Assembly (NCBI GenBank): GCA_913030895.1
Contig: CAJWGK010000009.1
Span: forward strand, 1-48,036
Reading direction: 5' to 3'
Length of the DNA stretch: 48,036 nt
Origin: an uncultured Flavobacteriaceae bacterium
GTDB taxonomy: Bacteria; Bacteroidota; Bacteroidia; Flavobacteriales; Flavobacteriaceae
Shown here: piece after piece, positions 25,067 through 33,689 of the stretch
Layout of the letters: every line of letters starts with the position of its first letter
How positions within the stretch are numbered: position 1 is the stretch's first letter
Translations under genes and position numbers: made by a program
The notes under the pieces: generated by a model
What the model was told of the DNA's origin: nothing
The model's database searches: none
What the model saw: only the letters and a program-made list of their open reading frames with translations

Positions 25067-27142
25067 ATGAAAAGTTTTAGAACAGAAATTGAAAACCCCA
25101 TTGTTGAGCGGGACATACTAGATTTAGAAAAGAAAATCAACGCCCATAACAACGATGAAATTGACGAAGAAAAATTCAGAAGCTTAAGGCTTGCTCGTGG
25201 CGTCTATGGACAACGGCAACAAGGTGTCCAAATGATTAGAATTAAATTGCCCTTGGGTAGGTTCACTGCCCGACAACTCATACGGATGGCTGACGTCTCT
25301 GATGAGTACGCGAGTAGCAATCTTCATATTACTACAAGACAGGACATTCAGCTGCATTATGTTCCGCTAGACAGAACCCCAGAACTTTGGGCAATGCTAG
25401 AAAAAGATAATATTACCCTTAGAGAGGCTTGCGGAAATACAGTAAGAAACGTTACTGCTTCTGTATATGCTGGTGTTGATCCCCATGAGGCTTTTGATCT
25501 AACTCCCTATGCACATGAGTATTTTGAGTATTTTTTAAGAAACCCTGTGTGTCAGGAAATGGGAAGAAAATTCAAAGTAGCATTTTCCAGTTCAGCAGAT
25601 GACCAAGCATTGACATTTATTCATGATTTAGGTTTTATCCCGAGAATTAAAAATGGCAAAAAAGGTTTTAGAGTTTTACTTGGAGGTGGAATCGGTTCAC
25701 AGCCAATGAGCGCCAATGAAGTTTTTGATTTTCTTGAAACTGATCGGATCATTCCTTTTAGTGAGGCAGTCATTAGAATCTTTGATCGCCATGGCGAACG
25801 CAATCGACGAAATAAGGCAAGACTTAAATTTCTTATTAAAGAAATCGGATTGGATAAATTCCTCCATTTGGTAGCAATTGAAGAAAATGGTTTAGATAAA
25901 AAAACACACCCCATCAAGGGAGCAGAAAGGGTAATTAAAGTGCCACAATACCAGAGTATTGAACCTATAAAGGTGGATGACCCAGCCTACGAGAGTTGGA
26001 AAAAAACCAATTTGTACCCACAAAAGCAAGATGGATATTTTGCAGTTGGAATACCAATTAGTGTCGGAGATTTATCCTCAACCAAGGCAAAGCAACTCGC
26101 CAAAATTATTCTCGATTTTACTGGAGACGACAGTCGTTTTTCCTATGGGCAAAGTATTTTACTTAGAGATGTTAAAGAGGAACATATCCCTGCCCTTTAT
26201 TTAGCTTTAAAGAAGTTACAATTAGATCGAATCGGTTTCCAGCGTATCAATGATATTGTGGCGTGCCCAGGAACAGACACCTGTAATCTAGGTATTGCCA
26301 GTAGTATGGGATTAGCCAAAGTATTACAAGAGATCATCGAAAAAGAATACCCCGAATTAATCCAAAACCATCAGATCGATATCAAGATAAGCGGGTGTAT
26401 GAATGCCTGTGGACAGCACACTTTGGCACAAATCGGCTTTCAAGGAATGACGGTTAAATCCAATGGTAAAATTGCTCCCGCTACACAAATACTTTTAGGT
26501 GGCGGTGTATTGGGTAACGGTAAAGGAAGATTTGCCGATAAATTGCTTAAAGTTCCATCCAAAAGAACCCCCGCGGTATTACGATGGGTTTTAGATGATT
26601 TCCAAAATAACCGTGAGGAAAATGAAGACTTTTTCGATTATTATGACCGAAAGACCAAAGACTATTTCTATCAAAGCTTGAAGCATTACAGTGAAGTAGA
26701 TAACCTGACTGATGATGACTTTATTGATTGGGGGGTAAAGGAAAAATACGAAAAGGCAATTGGTATTGGAGAGTGTGCGGGCGTGACCATTGATTTGGTT
26801 CAAACCTTGCTCTTCGATGCAAGTGAAGCCTTTCAATGGGCGGAAGAAGCACTCGATAACAATCGCTATTCTGACGCTATTTACCATGCCTACAATGCTA
26901 GAATAAGAGGTGCCAAAGCAATCTTGACTAAAAGTAGTGCTAAAATAAATAGCCATGTCTCTATCATTGATGCCTTCGATACAACTTATCCTGAATATGC
27001 TAACGAGCACCCTTACAGTTTTAAAGAGGATGTCATGAAAATGCAAAATGAAAAGCCAACGAAATCTTTTGCTAAAGAATATGTAGAACATACACAACCG
27101 TTGTTGTCGTGGATTGAAAATCATTGTCATGCAAGTGTTTAA
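25067..27142 (+). CDS. Sulfite reductase (siroheme, [4Fe-4S]) with a HEPN-like C-terminal extension
   Basis: The enzyme performs six-electron reduction of sulfite to sulfide. Two ferredoxin-like half-domains and two siroheme-binding domains span about residues 1-560. Key cysteines for the coupled siroheme-[4Fe-4S] centre are Cys400 and Cys406 (CPGTDTC) and Cys444 and Cys448 (CMNAC). The region TRQDIQLHYV is typical of nitrite/sulfite reductases. At 691 residues it is over 100 longer than classical CysI. The extra C-terminus (from about residue 563) looks helical and HEPN-like, with FQWAEEALDNNRYSDAIYHAYNA. Nitrite as substrate is possible for the family, but the cys operon argues for sulfite. 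Confidence 0.9.
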   Translation: MKSFRTEIENPIVERDILDLEKKINAHNNDEIDEEKFRSLRLARGVYGQRQQGVQMIRIKLPLGRFTARQLIRMADVSDEYASSNLHITTRQDIQLHYVPLDRTPELWAMLEKDNITLREACGNTVRNVTASVYAGVDPHEAFDLTPYAHEYFEYFLRNPVCQEMGRKFKVAFSSSADDQALTFIHDLGFIPRIKNGKKGFRVLLGGGIGSQPMSANEVFDFLETDRIIPFSEAVIRIFDRHGERNRRNKARLKFLIKEIGLDKFLHLVAIEENGLDKKTHPIKGAERVIKVPQYQSIEPIKVDDPAYESWKKTNLYPQKQDGYFAVGIPISVGDLSSTKAKQLAKIILDFTGDDSRFSYGQSILLRDVKEEHIPALYLALKKLQLDRIGFQRINDIVACPGTDTCNLGIASSMGLAKVLQEIIEKEYPELIQNHQIDIKISGCMNACGQHTLAQIGFQGMTVKSNGKIAPATQILLGGGVLGNGKGRFADKLLKVPSKRTPAVLRWVLDDFQNNREENEDFFDYYDRKTKDYFYQSLKHYSEVDNLTDDDFIDWGVKEKYEKAIGIGECAGVTIDLVQTLLFDASEAFQWAEEALDNNRYSDAIYHAYNARIRGAKAILTKSSAKINSHVSIIDAFDTTYPEYANEHPYSFKEDVMKMQNEKPTKSFAKEYVEHTQPLLSWIENHCHASV

Positions 27143-27157
27143 AGAAGTTTAAGTAAT

Positions 27158-27730
27158 ATGAATACCCTCTATCCCATTTTTTTAAAAGCCAAACAGCTGC
27201 AGTTTCTTATTGTTGGCGGAGGCTATGTCGCATTGGAAAAATTGGAGTTTTTGTACAAGTCCAGTCCCGAAGCACAAGTGACAATTGTATCTCCTTTCCT
27301 CAGAGAAGAGACAAAAGCGTTTATTGAAGACAAACCAGTCAAGGTCATCCTCAAGAAGTATCATAGACGTTACTTGAGGAAGAAAAACATTGTGATCGCT
27401 ACAACGGACAATGTCGGAGTGAACCTAAAGGTTAACAGTGATTGTAAAAAGCGCCACATTTTAGTTAATGTAGCTGATACCCCCGATCAATGCGATTTCT
27501 ATATGGGAGGTATTGTAACCAAAGGCAATTTAAAAATAGGAATTTCGACTAATGGTAAATCGCCCACTGTAGCCAAAAGATTACGTCAATGGCTAGAAGA
27601 GGTTTTACCTGAGGAAATTGACCCTCTACTAGAAACACTTAGAAAGTACAGAAAGACATTGAAAGACGATTTCGAATTCAAAGTCAAAGAAATGAATAAA
27701 GTAACAGAATCACTAATCAAAAAAAAATGA
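27158..27730 (+). CDS. Precorrin-2 dehydrogenase / sirohydrochlorin ferrochelatase domain (siroheme synthase, CysG N-terminal type)
   Basis: The protein makes siroheme from precorrin-2 by NAD-dependent oxidation and, in many homologues, iron insertion. The 190-residue protein has a Rossmann nucleotide-binding motif (FLIVGGGYVALEKLEFL), the catalytic-aspartate region NVADTPDQCDF and the GISTNGKSPTVAKRLR segment, as in Met8 and the N-terminal half of CysG. The uroporphyrinogen methyltransferase half of CysG is missing and no separate gene for it is in the window. It supplies the cofactor of the preceding sulfite reductase. Its stop overlaps the next gene as ATGA. Confidence 0.88.
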   Translation: MNTLYPIFLKAKQLQFLIVGGGYVALEKLEFLYKSSPEAQVTIVSPFLREETKAFIEDKPVKVILKKYHRRYLRKKNIVIATTDNVGVNLKVNSDCKKRHILVNVADTPDQCDFYMGGIVTKGNLKIGISTNGKSPTVAKRLRQWLEEVLPEEIDPLLETLRKYRKTLKDDFEFKVKEMNKVTESLIKKK

Positions 27731-28749
27731 TTAAAACAGACATCATCATTATTGGAGCAGGGCCGGTAGGGCTATTTACGATTTTTGAAGCAGGGCTGAT
27801 GAAATTACGCTGTCATGTCATTGACGCTATCCCACAAATTGGAGGACAGCTTAAAGAAATTTATCCCAAAAAACCCATTTACGATATACCAGGTTTCCCC
27901 AGTATTCTTGCTGGAGACTTGATTGACAATCTTGAAAAGCAAGCGGAACCCTTTCAACCTGGTTTTACTTTGGGTGAAAGAGCTGAAAATATCGAAAAAA
28001 AAGAAGACGGTAGCTTTATAGTTACAACAAGTGAAGGCACCCAACACCATGCTCCCACGGTCATTATTGCGGGAGGATTAGGAAGTTTTGAACCTAGAAA
28101 ACCCCTGATTGAGGGACTCGAAAAGTTTGAGAAAAAAGGCGTTGAATACATGGTCAGAGAACCAGAATCATTTCTTGATAAAAGGGTATTTATTTCTGGG
28201 GGAGGTGACTCTGCACTAGATTGGGCGATTTATTTTGCTGAAAATAGTACTTTACCCGTTGGGCTAGTTCATCGTTCAGACATGTTCCGCGCACACAAAG
28301 ATTCTGTCGCTCGAGTTTATCAACTTCAAGAGAAAGGAAAAATTGAATTGTATACCCATTCTGAAGTAAAAAATATAGGTGGAAACGATGCCTTAGAAAC
28401 TATTGAATTACATCAAAAAGATCGTGAGCCTAGAACAATATCGGTAGATTATTGGTTACCACTTTTTGGGCTCTCACCAAAGTTAGGTCCTATTGGAAAC
28501 TGGGGACTGGAAATTGAGAAAAATGCGATCAAGGTTAACCATTCCTTAGATTACCAAACCAATATCCCTGGTGTCTTTGCCGTGGGCGATGTCAATACTT
28601 ATCCTGGAAAATTAAAGCTTATCCTGTGTGGTTTTCACGAGGCTACTTTGGCGGTACAAACTTGTTACAAGATCATTAATCCCGACAAAAAGTTCACAAT
28701 GAAATACACCACCGTACAAGGAATACAGGGGTTTGAAAAGGTCGTGTAA
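27727..28749 (+). CDS. Thioredoxin reductase-like ferredoxin/flavodoxin-NADP+ reductase
   Basis: This is an FAD- and NADPH-binding flavoprotein of 340 residues. The FAD motif IIGAGPVG is at the N-terminus. The NAD(P) motif SGGGDSALDWA is in the middle. GVFAVGDVNTYPGKLKLI lies near the C-terminus. The redox-active CxxC of true thioredoxin reductases is absent, which is the mark of the TrxR-like FNR subfamily. As the last gene of the sulfate assimilation operon, it most likely reduces ferredoxin for sulfite reductase. The start is coupled to the preceding gene by an ATGA overlap. Confidence 0.87.
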   Translation: MIKTDIIIIGAGPVGLFTIFEAGLMKLRCHVIDAIPQIGGQLKEIYPKKPIYDIPGFPSILAGDLIDNLEKQAEPFQPGFTLGERAENIEKKEDGSFIVTTSEGTQHHAPTVIIAGGLGSFEPRKPLIEGLEKFEKKGVEYMVREPESFLDKRVFISGGGDSALDWAIYFAENSTLPVGLVHRSDMFRAHKDSVARVYQLQEKGKIELYTHSEVKNIGGNDALETIELHQKDREPRTISVDYWLPLFGLSPKLGPIGNWGLEIEKNAIKVNHSLDYQTNIPGVFAVGDVNTYPGKLKLILCGFHEATLAVQTCYKIINPDKKFTMKYTTVQGIQGFEKVV

Positions 28750-28754
28750 ATGGT

Positions 28755-28838
28755 TTAAAGTCTTGATTGGATCACGGCCACTACTCCGATGACTATACAA
28801 ACCAAAATAGATGCTAAAACGATATTGCCTACGCCCAT
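28755..28838 (-). CDS. Candidate 27-residue single-pass membrane microprotein
   Basis: A short frame (starts MGVGNIVLAS, ends VIQSRL) encodes one hydrophobic segment of about 18 residues with a basic C-terminal end, a typical small membrane protein pattern. Upstream, TTG at 28877-28875, a 17-base spacer and TATCTTTA at 28857-28850 form a near-consensus promoter 11 bases before the ATG. It sits between the convergent ends of the ferredoxin reductase gene and the downstream lipoprotein gene. No homologue is known to me. It could be chance. Confidence 0.35.
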   Translation of the reverse strand: MGVGNIVLASILVCIVIGVVAVIQSRL

Positions 28839-28849
28839 TATTTTTGTTT

Positions 28850-28877
28850 TAAAGATACTATTTATTTAAAAATTCAA
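28850..28877 (-). promoter_or_regulatory. Candidate promoter for the microprotein
   Basis: TTG, 17 bases, then TATCTTTA on the minus strand. The -7 octamer differs from TAnnTTTG only in the last base. It begins just after the stop codon of the Ig-like lipoprotein gene. Confidence 0.3.
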
Positions 28878-28882
28878 GGGAG

Positions 28883-30514
28883 TCAATCGGAGAAAATAGA
28901 GTTTGTTTCTAAAGGAATTTTCAATTGTTGATTGATATCCCAGTTGGCTCTCAACTCAATAGTGTCCGGAGAATAATAAACCATTTCCGGTTGAATTTTT
29001 TTAAGATAGTTCCCCGTATCCCATTTTTTATTTCCGTTTTTATCTCGGGTATATCTAAACAAGTAGTTTCCTGGTAGCAAATATTTGAATTCATAATAAT
29101 CCAAATCGTTAAGTTCATCATAGCGTCTAAGCACTTCGCCTTTTAGATCAACCAATTCCAGTATAAATGGATCTTTGTCCTCTCTTTGGATCTGAAGAAA
29201 AAGATTCCCGTAATCGGCTATAGCACGTGTATTAACATTGAATCTCAGCGTGTCATGGGTCTGTCCCCAAAAATCAACCAAAGCCTCTGGATAGAATTCA
29301 ATTTTATATTTGTCGTTTGGCAAAGGGTCAAAAGTAAGAGCAAGCTTGTCATAATTTTTATCCAAAGTCACTTTAAAAGGAACTTCCAAAGAATCTAATC
29401 CGACAATTTTTATCAAATCCATGTTAACCTTAACCAATGGCAAGGTGGATTTGACTTTAAAACTATCTATTAATTCCAATGAATTTTTAGTAATCGAACT
29501 AATCACCAAAGAATCGGGTTGGATGTCCTTGAATTTAATCGTGTAGAGTTTAGTCGTGTCTTTTTCTTTAATTCCAAATTTAAGCGAATCAATCTCCGAA
29601 CCTCTAAACCAAAAATTCAATGTATCAGTTTCCGTATTTCTATTGATTAAGTATCTAAAATTCCTGGGCACCTTACTTTTAACTTCAATTGCGGAGGGAT
29701 CTGGTTTTCCGAAGTAGCCAAAACCGATTTTATTTTTATTTATAAAAAAAGGACGAGACCAAAATAGATTGGGTTCTTCTTTAAAAATTCTAAAGTTGAT
29801 TAGGCTGTCTCCAGGAAGCGTTATCGGTTGATCCAAAAAACCAATTTTATCCACATTTTGGTTAAACAGATAATTTCCCCCTATATCCTTCATGGCAATA
29901 ATTTGGTAAGTATCAGGTCTAAGGTTTTTAAAATTATAAACCACTGAATCCAAAGTACTGGTCGCATAAAAAGGTTTTTTCAAAAAAACAGTTGAATCCG
30001 TATGGGTACTGTCAATTGGATAAAGATAAATCGCTGTGTAAGGCTCGGTTATCCTATCGAATGCATCACTAATTTTTCCTTTGATTTCCAAAGAGTCGAT
30101 TACTGCTCCCGTCGAAAGTGCATAGTTAAAAAAGGGAAGTTTGTTGCCTTCATTATTATCAATTATGCTCTCACCAAAATTAAAAGTATATGTAGTATTC
30201 GCTAGAAGAGAATCGAGTAGCTCAATTTGAATTTTTTTGGAAACCGTCCCCTGAGGTTTTACTTTGTATTGATTGGTTTCTAGTGGTGGTGAAATAATCA
30301 ATTGTTTGGTGAGATCGGTTAATTTAATATACTCATCAAAAGTGATGGTGATTTTTTCCTTATCAAAAAAAGTAGTATTGATTTTTGGGGAAGCATTGAT
30401 CATTACTGGGGGCAGGGTATCCTTTAGTCCTCCCGTAGGGGTAGTTCTTCTAGCACATTGGTTCAGTGAAATGGCAAACAAAAAAAGTAAAAAGTGATAT
30501 CCAAATCTTTTCAT
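28883..30514 (-). CDS. Ig-like domain lipoprotein (SbsA-type N-terminal domain)
   Basis: This is a cell-envelope lipoprotein of 543 residues and unknown function. The signal peptide ends at LNQC (Cys20) and is followed by ARRTTPTGGLKDTLPP, a start seen in a Bacteroidota family with an SbsA-like Ig domain. The Ig domain (about residues 35-135) includes ITITFDEYIKLTDLTKQLIISPP and TYTFNFGESIIDNNEGN. The rest is beta-rich, with a late segment YLFRYTRDKNGNKKWDTGNY. The open frame extends to a TTG inside comF, but the ATG at 30514 is the start that yields a proper signal peptide. It follows comF by 37 bases. Confidence 0.82.
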   Translation of the reverse strand: MKRFGYHFLLFLFAISLNQCARRTTPTGGLKDTLPPVMINASPKINTTFFDKEKITITFDEYIKLTDLTKQLIISPPLETNQYKVKPQGTVSKKIQIELLDSLLANTTYTFNFGESIIDNNEGNKLPFFNYALSTGAVIDSLEIKGKISDAFDRITEPYTAIYLYPIDSTHTDSTVFLKKPFYATSTLDSVVYNFKNLRPDTYQIIAMKDIGGNYLFNQNVDKIGFLDQPITLPGDSLINFRIFKEEPNLFWSRPFFINKNKIGFGYFGKPDPSAIEVKSKVPRNFRYLINRNTETDTLNFWFRGSEIDSLKFGIKEKDTTKLYTIKFKDIQPDSLVISSITKNSLELIDSFKVKSTLPLVKVNMDLIKIVGLDSLEVPFKVTLDKNYDKLALTFDPLPNDKYKIEFYPEALVDFWGQTHDTLRFNVNTRAIADYGNLFLQIQREDKDPFILELVDLKGEVLRRYDELNDLDYYEFKYLLPGNYLFRYTRDKNGNKKWDTGNYLKKIQPEMVYYSPDTIELRANWDINQQLKIPLETNSIFSD

Positions 30515-30551
30515 CCCATCGGGTTGTGGCAACAAAAATAACACAATATTA

Positions 30552-31256
30552 TCAAGACATCCTAGTAGCCAATGAGACAATACTCAGCCTTCCTCCCTGT
30601 TGTTCCAAAATTGTCTTTCCACAATTGACAATCGTAGCACCTGTGGTGATCACATCATCAACCAAAAGCCAATGTTTTTCTCCATAAGAATTATTTTTTT
30701 TTAAATCGAATGCGTCGGAAACTTCTTCCCAACGATTATTGGATTTCAGTTTTGCCAATTGTTTTGTTTTCTTTTTTCTAAAAACTAAATCATCAACTAC
30801 GGGTAACTCGAGTTGTGCAGCCAGCGCTTCGGTAAAAAACTGAACTTGATTGTATCCTCTTTGCCTTAGCCTTTCTTGATGTAGTGGTAAGGGAATTAAG
30901 GCCTCTACTCCGTCAAATACTTTTGTGTTTTTTATTTGAGGACCCAACCAATTTGCCAAAAAAGTTCCAATTTGTTGATGACCACGGTACTTCAACTGAT
31001 AAAGTAAAGACTCAACATTGCTATTCTTCTGAAAAAAAAATAAGGCTATGGCACGTTCAACAGGTAACATTTGATTTAATTTTTCCCATAGCACATTAGA
31101 AGTATCTAAATAATGATCCGTAAGTGGTAAGCTCATTTGGCATTGAAAACAAATCACACGCTCCTCCAAATCCAAAATGTTGAGGCAGCCAGGACAAAGC
31201 TTCGGAAAAAAAAGTGAAGCAAAAACTTTAAGGCTAGGTAATAAGAAATTTTTCAT
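30552..31256 (-). CDS. comF: ComF family phosphoribosyltransferase-like protein
   Basis: ComF proteins are needed for DNA uptake in competent bacteria, but many carriers are not known to be competent. The 234-residue protein has an N-terminal zinc-ribbon-like cysteine set (CPGC and CFQC) and a phosphoribosyltransferase domain with IPLPLHQERLRQRGYNQ and the PRPP motif LLVDDVITTGAT. It is divergent from glyS with only 52 bases between the starts, so the two promoters must overlap or abut. Confidence 0.88.
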   Translation of the reverse strand: MKNFLLPSLKVFASLFFPKLCPGCLNILDLEERVICFQCQMSLPLTDHYLDTSNVLWEKLNQMLPVERAIALFFFQKNSNVESLLYQLKYRGHQQIGTFLANWLGPQIKNTKVFDGVEALIPLPLHQERLRQRGYNQVQFFTEALAAQLELPVVDDLVFRKKKTKQLAKLKSNNRWEEVSDAFDLKKNNSYGEKHWLLVDDVITTGATIVNCGKTILEQQGGRLSIVSLATRMS

Positions 31257-31308
31257 CGAAAAAGATTCAAGACCTTCTAAAAATACGAAAAAGGCTTATT
31301 TTTACGCC

Positions 31309-32850
31309 ATGACTCAGCAATCAGATAACTTTAAGAAGGTTATTTCCCATGCCAAAGAGTATGGTTTTATCTTCCCCTCCAGTGAAATTTACGATGGTTT
31401 AAGTGCCGTTTATGACTACGGTCAGAACGGTGCTGCTTTAAAAAATAACATTAGAGAATATTGGTGGAAAGCCATGGTGCAGCTGAACGAGAACATCGTT
31501 GGAATAGATGCCGCGATTTTCATGCACCCGACTACATGGAAAGCGTCAGGTCACGTCGATGCTTTTAATGATCCCCTGATTGACAATAAAGACTCAAAAA
31601 AAAGATACCGCGCAGATGTTTTAATCGAAGACTATGTTGCCAAAATTGAGGCAAAAATCAACAAGGAGGTTGCTAAAGCTGCAAAACGTTTTGGGGAGGA
31701 TTTCGACAAGGCACAATTTCTGAGTACCAATCCCCGTGTGGTTGAGTATCAAAGAAAGGCAGAAAGTATTCTCAAACGAATGGGTAAATCATTGGAGAAA
31801 GAGAACCTAGCCGATGTAAAGGCTTTGATCGAAGAGTTAGAAATCGCCTGCCCAGAATCGGGTTCGAGAGACTGGACGGACGTAAAACAATTTAACCTGA
31901 TGTTTGGCACCAAACTAGGTGCTTCTGCCGATACAGCCATGGATTTATATTTAAGGCCAGAAACTGCGCAAGGGATTTTTGTCAATTTTCTAAACGTTCA
32001 AAAATCGGGACGTATGAAACTCCCTTTCGGGATTGCGCAAACAGGTAAAGCTTTTAGGAATGAAATCGTTGCTCGTCAGTTTGTTTTTAGAATGCGAGAA
32101 TTTGAACAGATGGAAATGCAATTTTTTATTCCACCTGGTACCCAAAAAGAATGGTATGAGCATTGGAAAGAAAAAAGATTAAAGTGGCACCATTCCCTTG
32201 GTTTGGGGAAAGAAAATTACCGTTTCCACGACCATGAAAAACTTGCCCATTATGCAGATGCGGCAACGGATATAGAATTTCAATTCCCATTTGGGTTTAA
32301 AGAATTAGAGGGTATTCATTCCCGAACAGATTTTGACCTGAGTAGCCACGAAAAATTCGCAAGAAAAAAACTTCAATATTTCGACCCTGAGAGAAATGAA
32401 AATTATGTCCCTTATGTAGTAGAGACCTCCATAGGACTAGATCGGATGTTCTTGGCAGTTTTCTCTAAGGCATTGACAGAAGAGACCTTAGAGGACGGCT
32501 CCAGTAGAACTGTGTTGAAGATTCCTCCTGTGTTAGCACCCACAAAATTGGCGGTTTTACCGTTGATAAAAAAAGATGGGCTTCAGGATGTCGCTAAAAA
32601 AATTGTAACAGAACTCAAGTGGGACTTTTCGATTGCCTATGACGAAAAAGATGCTGTAGGTAGGCGTTACAGAAGACAAGATGCGCTAGGAACACCCTAC
32701 TGTGTGACGGTAGATCATCAGACACTGGAAGATGAAACTGTTACCATTAGAGATCGTGACAGTATGAAGCAAGACCGAATACCTATAAGCTCAATAAGCG
32801 AATTACTTCAATCTAAATTATCTTTAAGCGAATTGTTGAAAAAGCTTTGA
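31309..32850 (+). CDS. glyS: Glycine-tRNA ligase (eukaryote-like homodimeric type)
   Basis: The enzyme charges tRNA-Gly. It is the single-chain class II form and not the alpha/beta tetramer. Class II features are FRNEIVARQFVFRMREFEQMEMQFF in motif 2 and GLDRMF in motif 3, followed by an anticodon-binding domain starting near LAPTKLAVLPLIKK. The frame is open from 31177 inside comF, but the ATG at 31309 (MTQQSDNFKKVISHAKEYGF) fits family starts and gives 513 residues. A TATTTTTA sequence, one mismatch from the -7 consensus, ends four bases before this ATG, so the transcript may be almost leaderless. Confidence 0.95.
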   Translation: MTQQSDNFKKVISHAKEYGFIFPSSEIYDGLSAVYDYGQNGAALKNNIREYWWKAMVQLNENIVGIDAAIFMHPTTWKASGHVDAFNDPLIDNKDSKKRYRADVLIEDYVAKIEAKINKEVAKAAKRFGEDFDKAQFLSTNPRVVEYQRKAESILKRMGKSLEKENLADVKALIEELEIACPESGSRDWTDVKQFNLMFGTKLGASADTAMDLYLRPETAQGIFVNFLNVQKSGRMKLPFGIAQTGKAFRNEIVARQFVFRMREFEQMEMQFFIPPGTQKEWYEHWKEKRLKWHHSLGLGKENYRFHDHEKLAHYADAATDIEFQFPFGFKELEGIHSRTDFDLSSHEKFARKKLQYFDPERNENYVPYVVETSIGLDRMFLAVFSKALTEETLEDGSSRTVLKIPPVLAPTKLAVLPLIKKDGLQDVAKKIVTELKWDFSIAYDEKDAVGRRYRRQDALGTPYCVTVDHQTLEDETVTIRDRDSMKQDRIPISSISELLQSKLSLSELLKKL

Positions 32851-32902
32851 TATATTCTTCCCTCTGAGATAATTTTAAACGTCTTTACAGCCGTTGTTTT
32901 TT

Positions 32903-32910
32903 TATTTTTG
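32903..32910 (+). promoter_or_regulatory. Candidate -7 box (TATTTTTG) for the exonuclease III gene
   Basis: A full TAnnTTTG match ends 13 bases before the proposed TTG start at 32924. It lies inside the longer open frame that begins at 32894, which argues against that upstream start. No -33 TTG was found. Confidence 0.4.
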
Positions 32911-32923
32911 TAAAAAACATCTC

Positions 32924-33688
32924 TTGAAAATTCTATCTTATAACGTCAATGGAATACGGGCCGCGCTAAATAAAGGTTTTGCTGATTGGCTAAAGGCAGC
33001 AGCGCCTGATGTCGTTTGTTTGCAAGAGACCAAAGCGATGGCTTCCCAAGTTGATACCGCTGTCTTTGAGGATTTGGGCTATGAACATTATTGGCATTCT
33101 GCTCAAAAAAAAGGATATAGCGGGGTAGCCATTCTTACAAAAGTAAAACCACTCAATGTAACTGAGGGAACTGGCATCTCGCATATGGACTTTGAAGGAC
33201 GAGTAATTCGTGCTGATTATGAAAAGGTATCTGTAATAAGCCTATACTTACCCTCAGGGACAAACCTTGACCGATTAGATTACAAATTTAAATTCATGGA
33301 TGACTTTCAGTCCTATATCAATGAACTCAAAAAGGAATATCCCAATTTAGTTATTTGTGGAGATTACAACATTTGCCATCGTGCCATTGATATCCATGAC
33401 CCCATTCGAAACAAAAACGTATCCGGTTTTTTACCTGAAGAACGAAAATGGATCGATGAATTTATGAATAATGGATTTATCGATTCCTTTCGCCATCTAA
33501 ATAGTGAACCCCATCAATACAGCTGGTGGAGTTACCGCGCTAACGCACGAAATAACAACAAAGGGTGGCGAATTGATTATAACTTGGTAAGTGAGAACCT
33601 AAAAAATAATATTAAACGCACCTATCTTCTTCCGGACGCTCGACATTCAGATCATTGTCCAGTCGGAGTAGAATTAGATTTTACCTAA
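32924..33688 (+). CDS. xth: Exodeoxyribonuclease III (AP endonuclease)
   Basis: This is a DNA repair enzyme that cleaves at abasic sites and removes 3' blocking groups. The EEP-family motifs are ILSYNVNGIRAA, VVCLQETKA (metal-binding Glu), CGDYNICH and the C-terminal RHSDHCPVG. It has about 254 residues. No ATG is available at the N-terminus. Homologues begin MKILSYNVNG, which points to the TTG at 32924 as the start codon. An alternative TTG at 32894 would add ten residues (FFYFCKKHLL) and lies upstream of the candidate promoter. One base separates its stop from the next gene. Confidence 0.93.
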   Translation: MKILSYNVNGIRAALNKGFADWLKAAAPDVVCLQETKAMASQVDTAVFEDLGYEHYWHSAQKKGYSGVAILTKVKPLNVTEGTGISHMDFEGRVIRADYEKVSVISLYLPSGTNLDRLDYKFKFMDDFQSYINELKKEYPNLVICGDYNICHRAIDIHDPIRNKNVSGFLPEERKWIDEFMNNGFIDSFRHLNSEPHQYSWWSYRANARNNNKGWRIDYNLVSENLKNNIKRTYLLPDARHSDHCPVGVELDFT

Positions 33689-33689
33689 A

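Noticed and set aside
31177-31308. 44-residue N-terminal extension of glyS
   Set aside because: It overlaps comF on the other strand. The ATG at 31309 matches the family start and has a -7-like box immediately upstream.
32851-32902. Possible terminator after glyS (AACG ... CGTT followed by T-run)
   Set aside because: The stem is only four base pairs with a ten-base loop. It is too weak to call, and the T-run belongs to the next promoter.
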